The translations under genes and the position numbers were made by a program. From the NCBI GenBank assembly GCA_046344715.1, contig JBKDKX010000012.1, forward strand, positions 41,518 to 105,517: a stretch of 64,000 nucleotides of DNA. Reading direction: 5' to 3'. The DNA is from CAZAQK01 sp046344715. Lineage in GTDB: Bacteria > Pseudomonadota > Alphaproteobacteria > Rickettsiales > SXRF01. The notes beneath the pieces were generated by a model. That model was not told where the DNA came from, did no database searches, and was given only the letters and a program-made list of their open reading frames with translations. Positions 44,060 through 52,104 of this stretch are shown one piece after another (position 1 is the first letter of the stretch; every line of letters begins with the position of its first letter).

Positions 44060-44407
44060 ATGTCCGAAGATGAAAAAGTAAGCAGGAGAACGTTCCTGAA
44101 TCGTTTCGCCGCCGGTGCCGTTGCTGGCGGTACTGTTGGTGCGGCTACGGCTCCGGATGAGTCTAAAGTAGGCACAAATAAGCCAGATAATCGCAGAAAA
44201 ATACCCATGTGGCAGCGAGTAACGGGGGGCGCGTTAATGGGGGGATTGCTTACTAATCTGGCCTTTAGAAAAGCAAGTAATCAAGAAAAACATAAAGCGC
44301 GTCAGGTAGAGGAAATAGGTGAAGAAGTGGAAAGAGGAAGAGAGTGGGAATTAAGGCAAAGTGGCGGCTATAGGGGGCATAGCGATGAATTTGATAGAGA
44401 ATTATAA
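44060..44407 (+). CDS. Small protein with a twin-arginine signal
   Basis: 115 residues. The N-terminus has SRRTFLNRF followed by AAGAVAGGTVGAATA, a textbook Tat signal (S-R-R-x-F-L). The remainder is short and charged, with one more weakly hydrophobic Gly-rich stretch (VTGGALMGGLLTNLAF) and an acidic/basic tail. No cofactor motif is seen, so the reason for Tat export is unclear. Confidence 0.6.
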   Translation: MSEDEKVSRRTFLNRFAAGAVAGGTVGAATAPDESKVGTNKPDNRRKIPMWQRVTGGALMGGLLTNLAFRKASNQEKHKARQVEEIGEEVERGREWELRQSGGYRGHSDEFDREL

Positions 44408-44465
44408 AATCAATATATACAGAAACCCCTGTAAAATCGCGTGGATTTAGGGTATTAACGCGGGC

Positions 44466-45281
44466 ATGAAACAACCATTCATCAAAATGCACGGCATCGG
44501 GAATGATTTTGTCATTTTAGATGGCCGTAAAGGTGCTATTCGCCTCAGCCATGAGCAGATAGCAATACTTGCCGCGCGTCGTACTGGCATTGGCTGCGAT
44601 CAGGTGATTGTGATGGAAAAATCTGCACAGGCAGATGTCTTTATGCGCATCTATAATCCGGATAGTAGCGAGGCATCAAGCTGTGGGAACGCAACGCGCT
44701 GCGTGGCATGGCTGCTTATGCAGGAAAGCGGCAAAGATACGGTGAGCATACAAACCCGTGCAGGTGTAATGCACGCCAAGAAAGCGGCTAATGCAAGCAT
44801 CTGCGTGGATATGGGGGCGCCAAAATTTGGTTGGCAGGACATTCCGCTGTCTAAGGAATCAAATACACAAAAACTTGATATTGTGAATGGTGAACTTAAA
44901 CACCCATTTGCAGTGAGCATGGGTAATCCGCACATTGTGTTTGTGGTACCGGATGCCAAGGCGGTACCATTACACGTCGCCGGCTCAATACTTGAGCATC
45001 ACCCATTATTTCCTGAACGCACTAATGTAAGCGTGGCACAAGTATTAGATAAAAACCATGTGCGTTTGCGTGTGTGGGAACGCGGGGCAGGGGAAACACT
45101 GGCTTGTGGCACAGCAGCGTGTGCAACGTTGGTTGCGCTTCACTCCTTGGGATTAGTAGAGTCTGCCGCAGATATTGAGCTGCCAGGTGGTACGCTGCAT
45201 ATCAGCTGGAATAAAGCGACACAGCGTGTGTTCATGACCGGTGATGTAGCGGTAAGTTTTACCGGAGTTGTTGTGCTGTGA
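44466..45281 (+). CDS. dapF: Diaminopimelate epimerase DapF
   Basis: Interconverts LL- and meso-diaminopimelate for peptidoglycan and lysine. 271 residues with both catalytic cysteines in conserved settings: SSCGNATRC near residue 72 and ACGTAACAT near residue 218; start KMHGIGNDFVILD is typical. Its stop overlaps the mtaB start by 4 nt. Confidence 0.97.
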   Translation: MKQPFIKMHGIGNDFVILDGRKGAIRLSHEQIAILAARRTGIGCDQVIVMEKSAQADVFMRIYNPDSSEASSCGNATRCVAWLLMQESGKDTVSIQTRAGVMHAKKAANASICVDMGAPKFGWQDIPLSKESNTQKLDIVNGELKHPFAVSMGNPHIVFVVPDAKAVPLHVAGSILEHHPLFPERTNVSVAQVLDKNHVRLRVWERGAGETLACGTAACATLVALHSLGLVESAADIELPGGTLHISWNKATQRVFMTGDVAVSFTGVVVL

Positions 45282-46546
45282 GTATTGAAGTAGTGAATTT
45301 CGGTTGCCGCCTGAACAGCTATGAAGGCGAGGTCATCAAACAACAAGCCACCGAAGCGGGTGTACAAAACGCTATTATCTTTAATAGCTGCGCGGTAACG
45401 GCAGAGGCCGAACGTCAGGTGCGTCAGGCGATTCGCCGTGCGCGCAAGGAAAACCCGCAGGCAAAAATTATTGTCACCGGCTGTTCAGCGCAGGTGCACC
45501 CAGAGATGTACGCTGAAATGGGTGAAGTAAACCATGTGCTTGGCAATCAAGAAAAGTTGGAAAAAAAAGCCTATCAGCTTGCGCTAGTGCAGGAAGAAAA
45601 GGCGATTGTAAACGACATCATGTCGGTGAAGGAAACGGCATCACACATGGTGACGTCATTTGAAGGCAGGGCGCGCGCGTTTGTGCAGGTGCAGAATGGC
45701 TGCAACCATCGCTGCACGTTCTGTATTATTCCCTATGGCCGTGGAAATAGCCGTTCGGTGCCAATGGGTGAAATCGTATCGCAGGTACGGATGCTGGTGG
45801 AATCAGGCTTCAATGAAGTGGTGATTACTGGTGTTGATATCAGCGATTATGGCAAGGATTTGCCAGGAGAGCCAACGCTTGGGCAAATGATTCGTAGGCT
45901 TCTTGCGCTGGTGCCGGAGTTGCCACGCCTTCGCCTTTCTTCCATTGATGCGGTGGAAGTGGATGATGATTTATATAAACTGCTGGCGGAAGAGCCACGC
46001 CTGATGCCACATATACATATCAGTCTACAGGCGGGTGATGACATGGTACTCAAGCGGATGAAGCGCAGGCATCTGCGCGATGATATTGTATCATTCTGCA
46101 AGAAAGTGCGTGAGTTACGCCCAGATATGGTATTCGGTGCGGATATTATTGCAGGTTTCCCAACCGAAACCGATGAGATGTTTGAAAACACGTTGCGGCT
46201 GGTGGATGAGGTGGGACTTACCTATTTACATGTGTTTCCATATTCGGCGCGCGCAGGCACACCGGCTGCGAAGATGCCGCAGGTAAATAAAGATATTCGC
46301 AAGGAGCGCGCGGCACGTTTACGTGCGGCTGGTGAAAAGCAATTAGAGGTGTATTTAGCATCTCAAGTAAGTAAGATACATACAGTTATTGTAGAAAAAC
46401 CGCGCATCGCGCGCACCGAGCATTTTGCAGTGGTAGAGTTGAGTGAAGATTGTGAACCGGGGAGTCTGGTGGATGTTGTAATCACTGGAGCAACCGCCTC
46501 GTCATTGCGAGCGAAGCGAAGCAATCCAGGCAGGATTGACGCATGA
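45278..46546 (+). CDS. mtaB: tRNA t6A37 methylthiotransferase MtaB
   Basis: Adds methylthio to t6A37 of tRNAs reading ANN codons. 422 residues: N-terminal domain with cluster cysteines in FGCRLNSYE, NSCAVTAEAERQVRQAIRRA and VTGCSAQ; radical SAM CNHRCTFC; C-terminal TRAM-like domain. The last ~15 residues (SSLRAKRSNPGRIDA) are encoded by a palindromic repeat (46500-46541) and are not part of the fold. Overlaps ftsY by 4 nt. Confidence 0.93.
   Translation: MSIEVVNFGCRLNSYEGEVIKQQATEAGVQNAIIFNSCAVTAEAERQVRQAIRRARKENPQAKIIVTGCSAQVHPEMYAEMGEVNHVLGNQEKLEKKAYQLALVQEEKAIVNDIMSVKETASHMVTSFEGRARAFVQVQNGCNHRCTFCIIPYGRGNSRSVPMGEIVSQVRMLVESGFNEVVITGVDISDYGKDLPGEPTLGQMIRRLLALVPELPRLRLSSIDAVEVDDDLYKLLAEEPRLMPHIHISLQAGDDMVLKRMKRRHLRDDIVSFCKKVRELRPDMVFGADIIAGFPTETDEMFENTLRLVDEVGLTYLHVFPYSARAGTPAAKMPQVNKDIRKERAARLRAAGEKQLEVYLASQVSKIHTVIVEKPRIARTEHFAVVELSEDCEPGSLVDVVITGATASSLRAKRSNPGRIDA
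46500..46541. repeat. GTCATTGCGAGC-type palindromic repeat forming the mtaB C-terminus
   Basis: CGTCATTGCGAGCGAAGCGA... with outer ends CGTCA and TGACG, a sequence type common as dispersed palindromic repeats in many bacterial genomes. It supplies the mtaB tail right up to its stop. Confidence 0.7.
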
Positions 46547-47460
46547 GTTTCTTTGCACGACTCAAATCGGGGCTGTCTAAAAGCTCTACCAAATTATCTG
46601 ATGGCATTACGGGTATTTTTACCAAGGCAAAACTGGATGATACCGCCATTGAATCACTGGAAGAATTGCTGATTGAATCTGACATGGGTGCAAAAGTGGC
46701 GGCTGAACTTTCTGCAGCATTAGCCAAAGAAAGATTCGATAAAGAAATTTCTCCGCAAGAAGTGAGGAGATTTCTTGCTGGTGAAGTGGCGAAGATACTG
46801 GAGCCATACGCCAAACCACTGGTGCCGGATGTTTCCAAAAAACCATGCGTGATTTTGATGGTGGGTGTGAATGGCAATGGTAAGACCACCACAATTGGAA
46901 AATTAGCGTATCGTCATAAATTGGATGGCCTGAAGGTGATGATGGCGGCGGGTGATACATTCCGTGCCGCAGCCGTTGAACAATTACAGGTTTGGGGGCA
47001 GCGAGCGGGAATTCCTGTCATATGTGGCGAACATGAGGCAGATCCGGCGAGTGTGGTATTCAAGGCACTGGAGCAGGCAAAAGCAGAAGCCGTGGATGTG
47101 CTTCTGGTAGACACGGCTGGCAGGTTGCAGAACAAAGCAAACCTGATGGCTGAATTGCAAAAGATTACCAAGGTGCTTAAGAAAATAGATGATTCTGCGC
47201 CGCATCACATTATTCAGGTGTTGGATGCCACCACAGGGCAGAATGCCATTTCACAGGTGCAGGCATTTAAGGAAACCGCCGAGGTTACTGGCCTTATTAT
47301 CACTAAACTGGATGGAACAGCCAAGGGTGGGGTGGTGGTGGCATTGGCTCGCCAGTTTGGGTTACCTATCCATGCGGTGGGTGTTGGTGAGGGTATTGAG
47401 GATATGGATTCCTTTAAGCCCATTGAATTTTCAGAGAATTTAATGGATATCAGCGCATAA
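46543..47460 (+). CDS. ftsY: Signal recognition particle receptor FtsY
   Basis: GTPase that docks ribosome-SRP complexes at the inner membrane. 305 residues: N domain, then G1 GVNGNGKTTTIGKLA, DTAGRLQNKANLM (G3), TKLDGTAKGG (G4) and GVGEGIEDM. The acidic A domain found in E. coli is absent, as usual in alphaproteobacteria. Confidence 0.98.
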   Translation: MSFFARLKSGLSKSSTKLSDGITGIFTKAKLDDTAIESLEELLIESDMGAKVAAELSAALAKERFDKEISPQEVRRFLAGEVAKILEPYAKPLVPDVSKKPCVILMVGVNGNGKTTTIGKLAYRHKLDGLKVMMAAGDTFRAAAVEQLQVWGQRAGIPVICGEHEADPASVVFKALEQAKAEAVDVLLVDTAGRLQNKANLMAELQKITKVLKKIDDSAPHHIIQVLDATTGQNAISQVQAFKETAEVTGLIITKLDGTAKGGVVVALARQFGLPIHAVGVGEGIEDMDSFKPIEFSENLMDISA

Positions 47461-47476
47461 TTCAGAGAATATCTTA

Positions 47477-47505
47477 TTGTTTAACATTCTGGTAACTATT
47501 ATAAT
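47477..47505 (+). promoter_or_regulatory. Sigma-70-type promoter for flagellin
   Basis: TTGTTT (47477-47482), 17-bp spacer, TATAAT (47500-47505), 78 bp before the flagellin start. No sigma-28 or sigma-54 motif was found in this spacer. Confidence 0.6.
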
Positions 47506-47582
47506 ATACAATATAGTGTGAATTAATATCTTTGGGTATGTACGCCCAGCTGGTTCCAAGCCGGTTTTATCAGGAGGGTCTT

Positions 47583-48422
47583 ATGCCGATTAATCCACTT
47601 TCAGGTTTTGGCAGTATATCAAATCAGCAGAACTCGCAGCGCATCAGCGATAGGCTTCAGCTTGCGGTTGCAAGTTTAGTCAGTGGCAAGCGCATCAACC
47701 GCGCTGCGGATGATATTGCCGCGTTGTCGGTGGCCACGCAGTTGCAGGCAGAACTTTCAAGCCTAAAAGAAATTTCAAGCAACGCTGCGCAGGCTACAAG
47801 TTTATTGCAGGTGGCGGATGGTGGTGCCGAGCAGATTGGCGGATTGGTGCAGGAACTTAGAGACATTGCACTTCAGGCAAAATCGCCCACGCTTAATCAG
47901 GCAAACCGTGATGCGCTCAATACACAATTCCAGCAAGTAGTGGCAGAGATTGACCGTATTGCAGGCAATACTAAATTTGGCGGAAAAACACTGCTTGATG
48001 GCAGTGTATCTGGCGCAAATTCACTTTCGATAGGCGAGGTGCTTTCAGGTGAAAGTGGCGAAGAAGGTAACGCACTTGCTATAGATAGTCTGTCTTCGAG
48101 TGCTTTATTCTCCGGCCAATCATTCAACGTATTTTCTGCTGATGGCGCAACTCGCGCTTTAGAAGCTCTCGAATTAGCACAAGGCAAGGTAACCGGTGCA
48201 CGTGCGGATATTGGTGCGTTCCAACAATCCGTTGGGTATTTAGCGGCCAGCATTGAAACGGCTGTGGCTAATCAGGATGCAGCACGTTCGGTACTTGCGG
48301 ATACAGATTTTGCAGAAGAATCTACTATTTACTCCCTGCTGAACTTGCAGCGTGAGGCAAGTCTGAGCCTTGCTGCTCAGGGCAACAGATTGCCCGCCGG
48401 CCTACTCAGACTGGTTGAATAA
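47583..48422 (+). CDS. fliC: Flagellin
   Basis: The filament subunit, 279 residues, a short flagellin with only the D0/D1 domains and a small middle. N-terminal SDRLQLAVASLVSGKRINRAADDIAALSVA and C-terminal LADTDFAEESTIYSLLNLQREASLSLAAQGNRLP are the coiled-coil ends; a ~50-residue variable part lies at about 145-195. ATG 47583 follows a GGAGGG site. FlaF and FlbT, usual flagellin regulators in alphaproteobacteria, are not adjacent, while csrA is in the genome. Confidence 0.96.
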   Translation: MPINPLSGFGSISNQQNSQRISDRLQLAVASLVSGKRINRAADDIAALSVATQLQAELSSLKEISSNAAQATSLLQVADGGAEQIGGLVQELRDIALQAKSPTLNQANRDALNTQFQQVVAEIDRIAGNTKFGGKTLLDGSVSGANSLSIGEVLSGESGEEGNALAIDSLSSSALFSGQSFNVFSADGATRALEALELAQGKVTGARADIGAFQQSVGYLAASIETAVANQDAARSVLADTDFAEESTIYSLLNLQREASLSLAAQGNRLPAGLLRLVE

Positions 48423-48440
48423 CGTTATCTACAGAAACAA

Positions 48441-48467
48441 AAAACCCCGCCGTTTGGCGGGTTTTTT
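48441..48467 (+). terminator. Terminator after flagellin
   Basis: AACCCCGCC, GTTT loop region, GGCGGGTTTTTT, 20 bp after the stop. Confidence 0.88.
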
Positions 48468-48564
48468 GTTATAAATCAGCAATATAGAAATGTCATAAAA
48501 CTGTAATGCACAGCATGATTAATATTAGGTAATATGATGCCTGTAACGAATTATGGGAGGATAT

Positions 48565-48783
48565 ATGCCAAAAAGATACGACAACCGAATGGATCCGGCG
48601 GATAGAGAAGACCTTGCTGAACATGATCCACATGCTGCGTCGCGTTACGTTCAAAAAGATGAAAGACGCACAAAAGGTAAGCACAGTGGAAATCATCATG
48701 TGCCGGGTACGCAGGCTAGCTTTACTGCACGCGTAGAAGAAAAAAGAAATGATCCTGAAGCTGGTCAGGAGCCAGCAATGTAA
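48565..48783 (+). CDS. Unknown small hydrophilic protein
   Basis: 72 residues, charged and probably disordered (DPADREDLAEHDPHAASRYV, KHSGNHHVPGTQ). ATG 48565 is preferred since GGGAGG lies 4-9 nt upstream; the first ATG at 48553 is itself part of that site. No family recognised. Confidence 0.55.
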   Translation: MPKRYDNRMDPADREDLAEHDPHAASRYVQKDERRTKGKHSGNHHVPGTQASFTARVEEKRNDPEAGQEPAM

Positions 48784-48812
48784 TATAATTTCTCTCTATT
48801 TTAAGAGGTGAT

Positions 48813-49544
48813 ATGGTTGGTGAATTCCAAGGTGGTAAAGTAGATGGCAATGGTTCTGATGATGATGAGCCAAAAAAGAGGCGCATGCCCAAAGCGCAGC
48901 CCATCCGTTTGACACCACAGGAACAAGCCTTGGCAGATGATCTGCTTGCTCTCACATACCTGCAAGTACGCGTAAACTCCGGTGACTTGCAATATTTAGG
49001 GCTTTTGGATGAAGATTATATACAACAAAAACCAAAAGTATATCAGGCCGAAGCAACGCAGGAGGGTGAAACTCCGACACCCAAACTTATGGTGGGGCAC
49101 AAAACCGGTGTTAGCAAAGACGATCCGTCCGGTCAAAAAGATGAAATGAATGGAAAGTTACAGGCAGTTAAAGATGCTTTTGCTAAGCATGGCGTTGCTT
49201 TTGAATTTGAGATTAAAAATACCAAATCACGTGAAGGCGGCGATCTTCTGATTGGCGAGGGGTTGGTAGATGCCAAGCAGCTATTTACATTCCTGGATTC
49301 TGCGCCTGCTAGAGGACTCATGGATAAATGCAAGGATCATCAATCAAAAGTTGAAGATACAGACCCAGAAAGTATAGCTTACGCTGGTCAAAAAAGTGTA
49401 CCGCTGGATAAAAAAAATCGTAGTCATATTGTAGATTTACGGCACATGGCGGAACAGGCCATCAAGCCAGCCATAGGTGAAGCAACAGAGGCTGCCGCGC
49501 AAAGAAAGCGTGATGTTAAGCAGGGGCAGGGGCCAGCAGTGTAA
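48813..49544 (+). CDS. Unknown hydrophilic protein
   Basis: 243 residues, no signal or membrane segment. An acidic-basic N-terminus (DDDEPKKRRMPKAQP), a helical LTPQEQALADDLLALTYLQV region, then a central stretch KHGVAFEFEIKNTK ... LIGEGLVDAKQLFTFLDSA that resembles the pattern of repeat B in the giant protein (a helix, Gly-Ile/Val-x-Ala, strands, then Phe-containing helix). Basic Gln-rich tail. AAGAGGTGAT precedes the ATG. Followed by a terminator. Confidence 0.6.
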   Translation: MVGEFQGGKVDGNGSDDDEPKKRRMPKAQPIRLTPQEQALADDLLALTYLQVRVNSGDLQYLGLLDEDYIQQKPKVYQAEATQEGETPTPKLMVGHKTGVSKDDPSGQKDEMNGKLQAVKDAFAKHGVAFEFEIKNTKSREGGDLLIGEGLVDAKQLFTFLDSAPARGLMDKCKDHQSKVEDTDPESIAYAGQKSVPLDKKNRSHIVDLRHMAEQAIKPAIGEATEAAAQRKRDVKQGQGPAV

Positions 49545-49566
49545 GCTGACGCAGAAGGAACGTACG

Positions 49567-49596
49567 AAAAAGGGAGCCAGTTGGCTCCCTTTTTTA
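49567..49596 (+). terminator. Terminator after the 48.8-kb gene
   Basis: AAAAAGGGAGCC, short loop, GGCTCCCTTTTTT, 22 bp after the stop. Confidence 0.9.
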
Positions 49597-49597
49597 G

Positions 49598-49665
49598 CCC
49601 CGCATAAGCGAAGCGCATTGCGGGGTCTGGTTTTTAGTTAACCGACCCCCGCAACAAGTGCGGGG
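49598..49665. repeat. Two CCCCGCA-TGCGGGG hairpins after glnA
   Basis: CCCCGCA...TGCGGGG at 49598-49625 and again at 49647-49665. The second is 3 bp from the glnA stop and may end the glnA transcript; together they resemble a small dispersed repeat. Confidence 0.55.
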
Positions 49666-49667
49666 AT

Positions 49668-51074
49668 TTACACTGAATAATACAACTCAAACTCACCAGC
49701 CGTTGGTGTGTGTTCCCAACGGTATACATCCTGCATCTTCAGGTCAATGTACGCGTCGATGAGGTCATCGGTCATCACATCACCTTTTTTCAGGAATGCA
49801 CGGTCGGCATCCAGTGCTGCCAGTGCTTCACGCAGGCTGCCGCACACGGTTGGTACGTTTTTCAGCTCATCTGGTGGCAGGTCATAGAGGTTTTTGTCCA
49901 TTGCTTCACCCGGATGGATTTTGTTTTCAATACCATCAAGGCCAGCCATGAGCATCGCCGTGAAAGCGAGATATGGGTTGGCAGTTGGGTCTGGGAAGCG
50001 CACCTCAATGCGTTTGCCTTTCGGAGAAGCCACATAAGGAATGCGGATAGACGCCGAGCGGTTGCGCGCGGAATACGCCAAGAGCACCGGAGCTTCAAAG
50101 CCTGGTATCAGGCGTTTGTAGCTGTTGGTGGAGGCGTTGGTGAACGCATTCAGCGCCTTGGCGTGCTTGATGATGCCGCCAATGTAATACAGGCACATTT
50201 CAGACAAATCCGCATAGCCATTGCCAGCAAACAGCGGCTTGCCTGCTTTCCAGATAGACTGGTGGCAGTGCATGCCTGAGCCATTATCGCCAGAGATTGG
50301 CTTTGGCATAAAGGTAGCGGTTTTGCCGTATGAATGCGCTACATTATGCACCACGTATTTATATTTCTGAACGTTGTCGGCAGTTGCCGTCAGTGTAGAA
50401 AACACGGTGCCCAGCTCGCATTGTGCAGGAGCCACTTCATGATGATGCAGTACAGGCTCTACACCCACGGTGCGCATGGTGGCAAGCATTTCACCGCGCA
50501 GATCAGCGAGTGAATCTACTGGCTGCACAGGGAAGTAACCGCCTTTGGTGGGTGGGCGGTGGCCAGTGTTACCCGCAGGGTAAGTACGGTCTGAGTTGCA
50601 TGGCAGTTCTTCAGAATCCAGCTGGTGGAAGCTGTAATTGCCAGCGGTTTTGAAACGCACATCGTCGAATACGAAGAATTCGAGTTCAGGGCCGAAATAC
50701 GCCGTGTCACCAATGCCGGTATATTGCAGATAGGCTTCGGCACGTTTGGCAACTGAGCGCGGGTCGCGGCCATAAGGCTGGCCGGTGGAAGGCTCAATCA
50801 CATCGCAGAATACCACAATGGTAGGCTGTGCGGCGAATGGGTCAACAAATGCGGTTGCTGGGTCTGGCATCAAAATCATGTCGGATTCATTGATGGATTT
50901 CCAACCGGCGATGGATGAACCATCGAACATAATACCGTCTTCAAAGCAGCTTTCATTCACCTGCGTAGAAATATAGCAGGTATGCTGCCACTTGCCCTTT
51001 GGGTCAGTGAAGCGAAAATCAACGAACTGAATGTCGTTGTCTTTAATCATGGATAAAACGTTTTGAGCACTCAT
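49668..51074 (-). CDS. glnA: Glutamine synthetase type I GlnA
   Basis: Assimilates ammonium into glutamine. 468 residues from ATG 51072-51074 (AAGGGG 7 nt upstream). Contains DGSSIAGW, PEVAP-type HHEVAPAQCELG, KPISGDNGSGMHCHQS and NPYLAFTAM. The adenylylation site is present as NLYDLPPDE near residue 399, so GlnE-type control is likely. Followed in the genome by glnB upstream, in the same direction. Confidence 0.98.
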   Translation of the reverse strand: MSAQNVLSMIKDNDIQFVDFRFTDPKGKWQHTCYISTQVNESCFEDGIMFDGSSIAGWKSINESDMILMPDPATAFVDPFAAQPTIVVFCDVIEPSTGQPYGRDPRSVAKRAEAYLQYTGIGDTAYFGPELEFFVFDDVRFKTAGNYSFHQLDSEELPCNSDRTYPAGNTGHRPPTKGGYFPVQPVDSLADLRGEMLATMRTVGVEPVLHHHEVAPAQCELGTVFSTLTATADNVQKYKYVVHNVAHSYGKTATFMPKPISGDNGSGMHCHQSIWKAGKPLFAGNGYADLSEMCLYYIGGIIKHAKALNAFTNASTNSYKRLIPGFEAPVLLAYSARNRSASIRIPYVASPKGKRIEVRFPDPTANPYLAFTAMLMAGLDGIENKIHPGEAMDKNLYDLPPDELKNVPTVCGSLREALAALDADRAFLKKGDVMTDDLIDAYIDLKMQDVYRWEHTPTAGEFELYYSV

Positions 51075-51161
51075 AATCATCCCCTTATTTTTTGTTTAGT
51101 TGCGCTGCATCAAATTAACTATTTGGCTCGCGTTATAGCGGCGTGCGTGTGATTGTAAAGA

Positions 51162-51208
51162 GGGTAAATTTTCAAAAAATGCAAATAAACCACATTGCAT
51201 TTTTACCC
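51162..51208 (-). promoter_or_regulatory. Hairpin in the glnA leader
   Basis: AAATGCAA/TTGCATTT and GGGTAA/TTACCC pair to give a bulged 14-bp stem about 90-135 bp upstream of glnA. No NtrC or sigma-54 site was found nearby. Role unknown. Confidence 0.35.
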
Positions 51209-51250
51209 AGCTGGGTTAAATTCAATCTCCCGGCTCAGAAATTCATGTCT

Positions 51251-51377
51251 TGTCATTCCCGCGAAGGCGGGAATCCAGCTTTGATTTTAACATACTAAGA
51301 ACGCCAAAAGCCTGCTTTCTTTTGGCTATTCTAGATTCCGTGCTCGAGTTTCTTCTGAAACTCTCTACGAAATGACA
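51251..51377. repeat. TGTCATTCCC-ended palindromic repeat between glnB and glnA
   Basis: Starts TGTCATTCCCGCGAAGGCGG and ends GAAATGACA; local hairpin CCCGCGAAGGCGGG at the left. It fills much of the 309-bp gap between the glnB stop and the glnA start. No gene was seen in this gap. Confidence 0.75.
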
Positions 51378-51383
51378 GGGGTG

Positions 51384-51722
51384 TTAAATCGCATCATCCC
51401 CACGCTCGCCGGTGCGGATGCGGATGGCATCATCTACGGGTAATATAAAAATCTTCCCATCACCAATTTTTCCGGTGCGGGCGGCTTTGATGATGGCTTC
51501 CACCGTGCGCTCCACCATCTTATCTTCCACTACGACTTCCACTTTGATTTTAGGCAGGAAATCGACCACATATTCCGTGCCGCGATACAACTCATTATGA
51601 CCTTTTTGTTTTCCGAAGCCGCGTGCCTCGGTGATGGTAATGCCGCTTAAACCCACTTCCTGAAGGGCTTCTTTCACATCGTCTAGCTTGAAGGGTTTTA
51701 TCAGTGCTTCGATTTTTTTCAT
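51384..51722 (-). CDS. glnB: Nitrogen regulatory protein P-II (GlnB)
   Basis: Signals nitrogen and 2-oxoglutarate status to GlnA adenylylation and other targets. 112 residues from ATG 51720-51722; KKIEALIKPFKLDDVKEAL start, T-loop GFGKQKGHNELYRGTEY with the uridylylation tyrosine, and TGKIGDGKIFILPVDDAIRIRTGERG. Upstream of glnA, same direction. Confidence 0.97.
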   Translation of the reverse strand: MKKIEALIKPFKLDDVKEALQEVGLSGITITEARGFGKQKGHNELYRGTEYVVDFLPKIKVEVVVEDKMVERTVEAIIKAARTGKIGDGKIFILPVDDAIRIRTGERGDDAI

Positions 51723-51826
51723 GTGCATTTCCGTAAGTTATCATCCTGATCGAACGTAGCGAGTTGCGAAATCTTATTCAAGAAAGTTCCCCCAATTTCG
51801 TTTGGCATGATAAAGTGCTTGCAATT

Positions 51827-51841
51827 GCGAATGATTCGCAC
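51827..51841. promoter_or_regulatory. Fur-box-like 7-1-7 operator before bfd
   Basis: TGCGAATGATTCGCA is a perfect 15-bp palindrome with the 7-1-7 layout of Fur boxes, 13 bp upstream of the bfd start and between divergent glnB and bfd. Confidence 0.55.
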
Positions 51842-51854
51842 TATATGAAGGGCT

Positions 51855-52028
51855 ATGTATATTTGCCTGTGTAATGGACTAAAGGATAAACAGATTGAAT
51901 CTGCCGTTGCTGGTGGCGCGTGCAGCGTGGCAGATACGTTTCGTAAACTCGGGTGCCAACCCATGTGTGGTCAGTGCGTGCCGATGATTCAGGATACAGT
52001 TGAAAGCCGGATGCAGGTTTCCCGCTAA
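51855..52028 (+). CDS. bfd: Bacterioferritin-associated ferredoxin Bfd
   Basis: A [2Fe-2S] protein that reduces bacterioferritin to release iron. Only 57 residues: MYICLCNGLKDKQIE ... KLGCQPMCGQCVPM. The cluster ligands are Cys4 and Cys6 (CxC) and the CxxC pair in MCGQC. Length is normal for Bfd. bfr follows 76 bp downstream, and a Fur-like operator is directly upstream. Confidence 0.92.
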   Translation: MYICLCNGLKDKQIESAVAGGACSVADTFRKLGCQPMCGQCVPMIQDTVESRMQVSR

Positions 52029-52104
52029 AGCTACCATTGATTCCTTGACTTTTTTTGCGTGCTGATTCATCACTTGCTCACACGCAAATACACATGGAAT
52101 TGCA

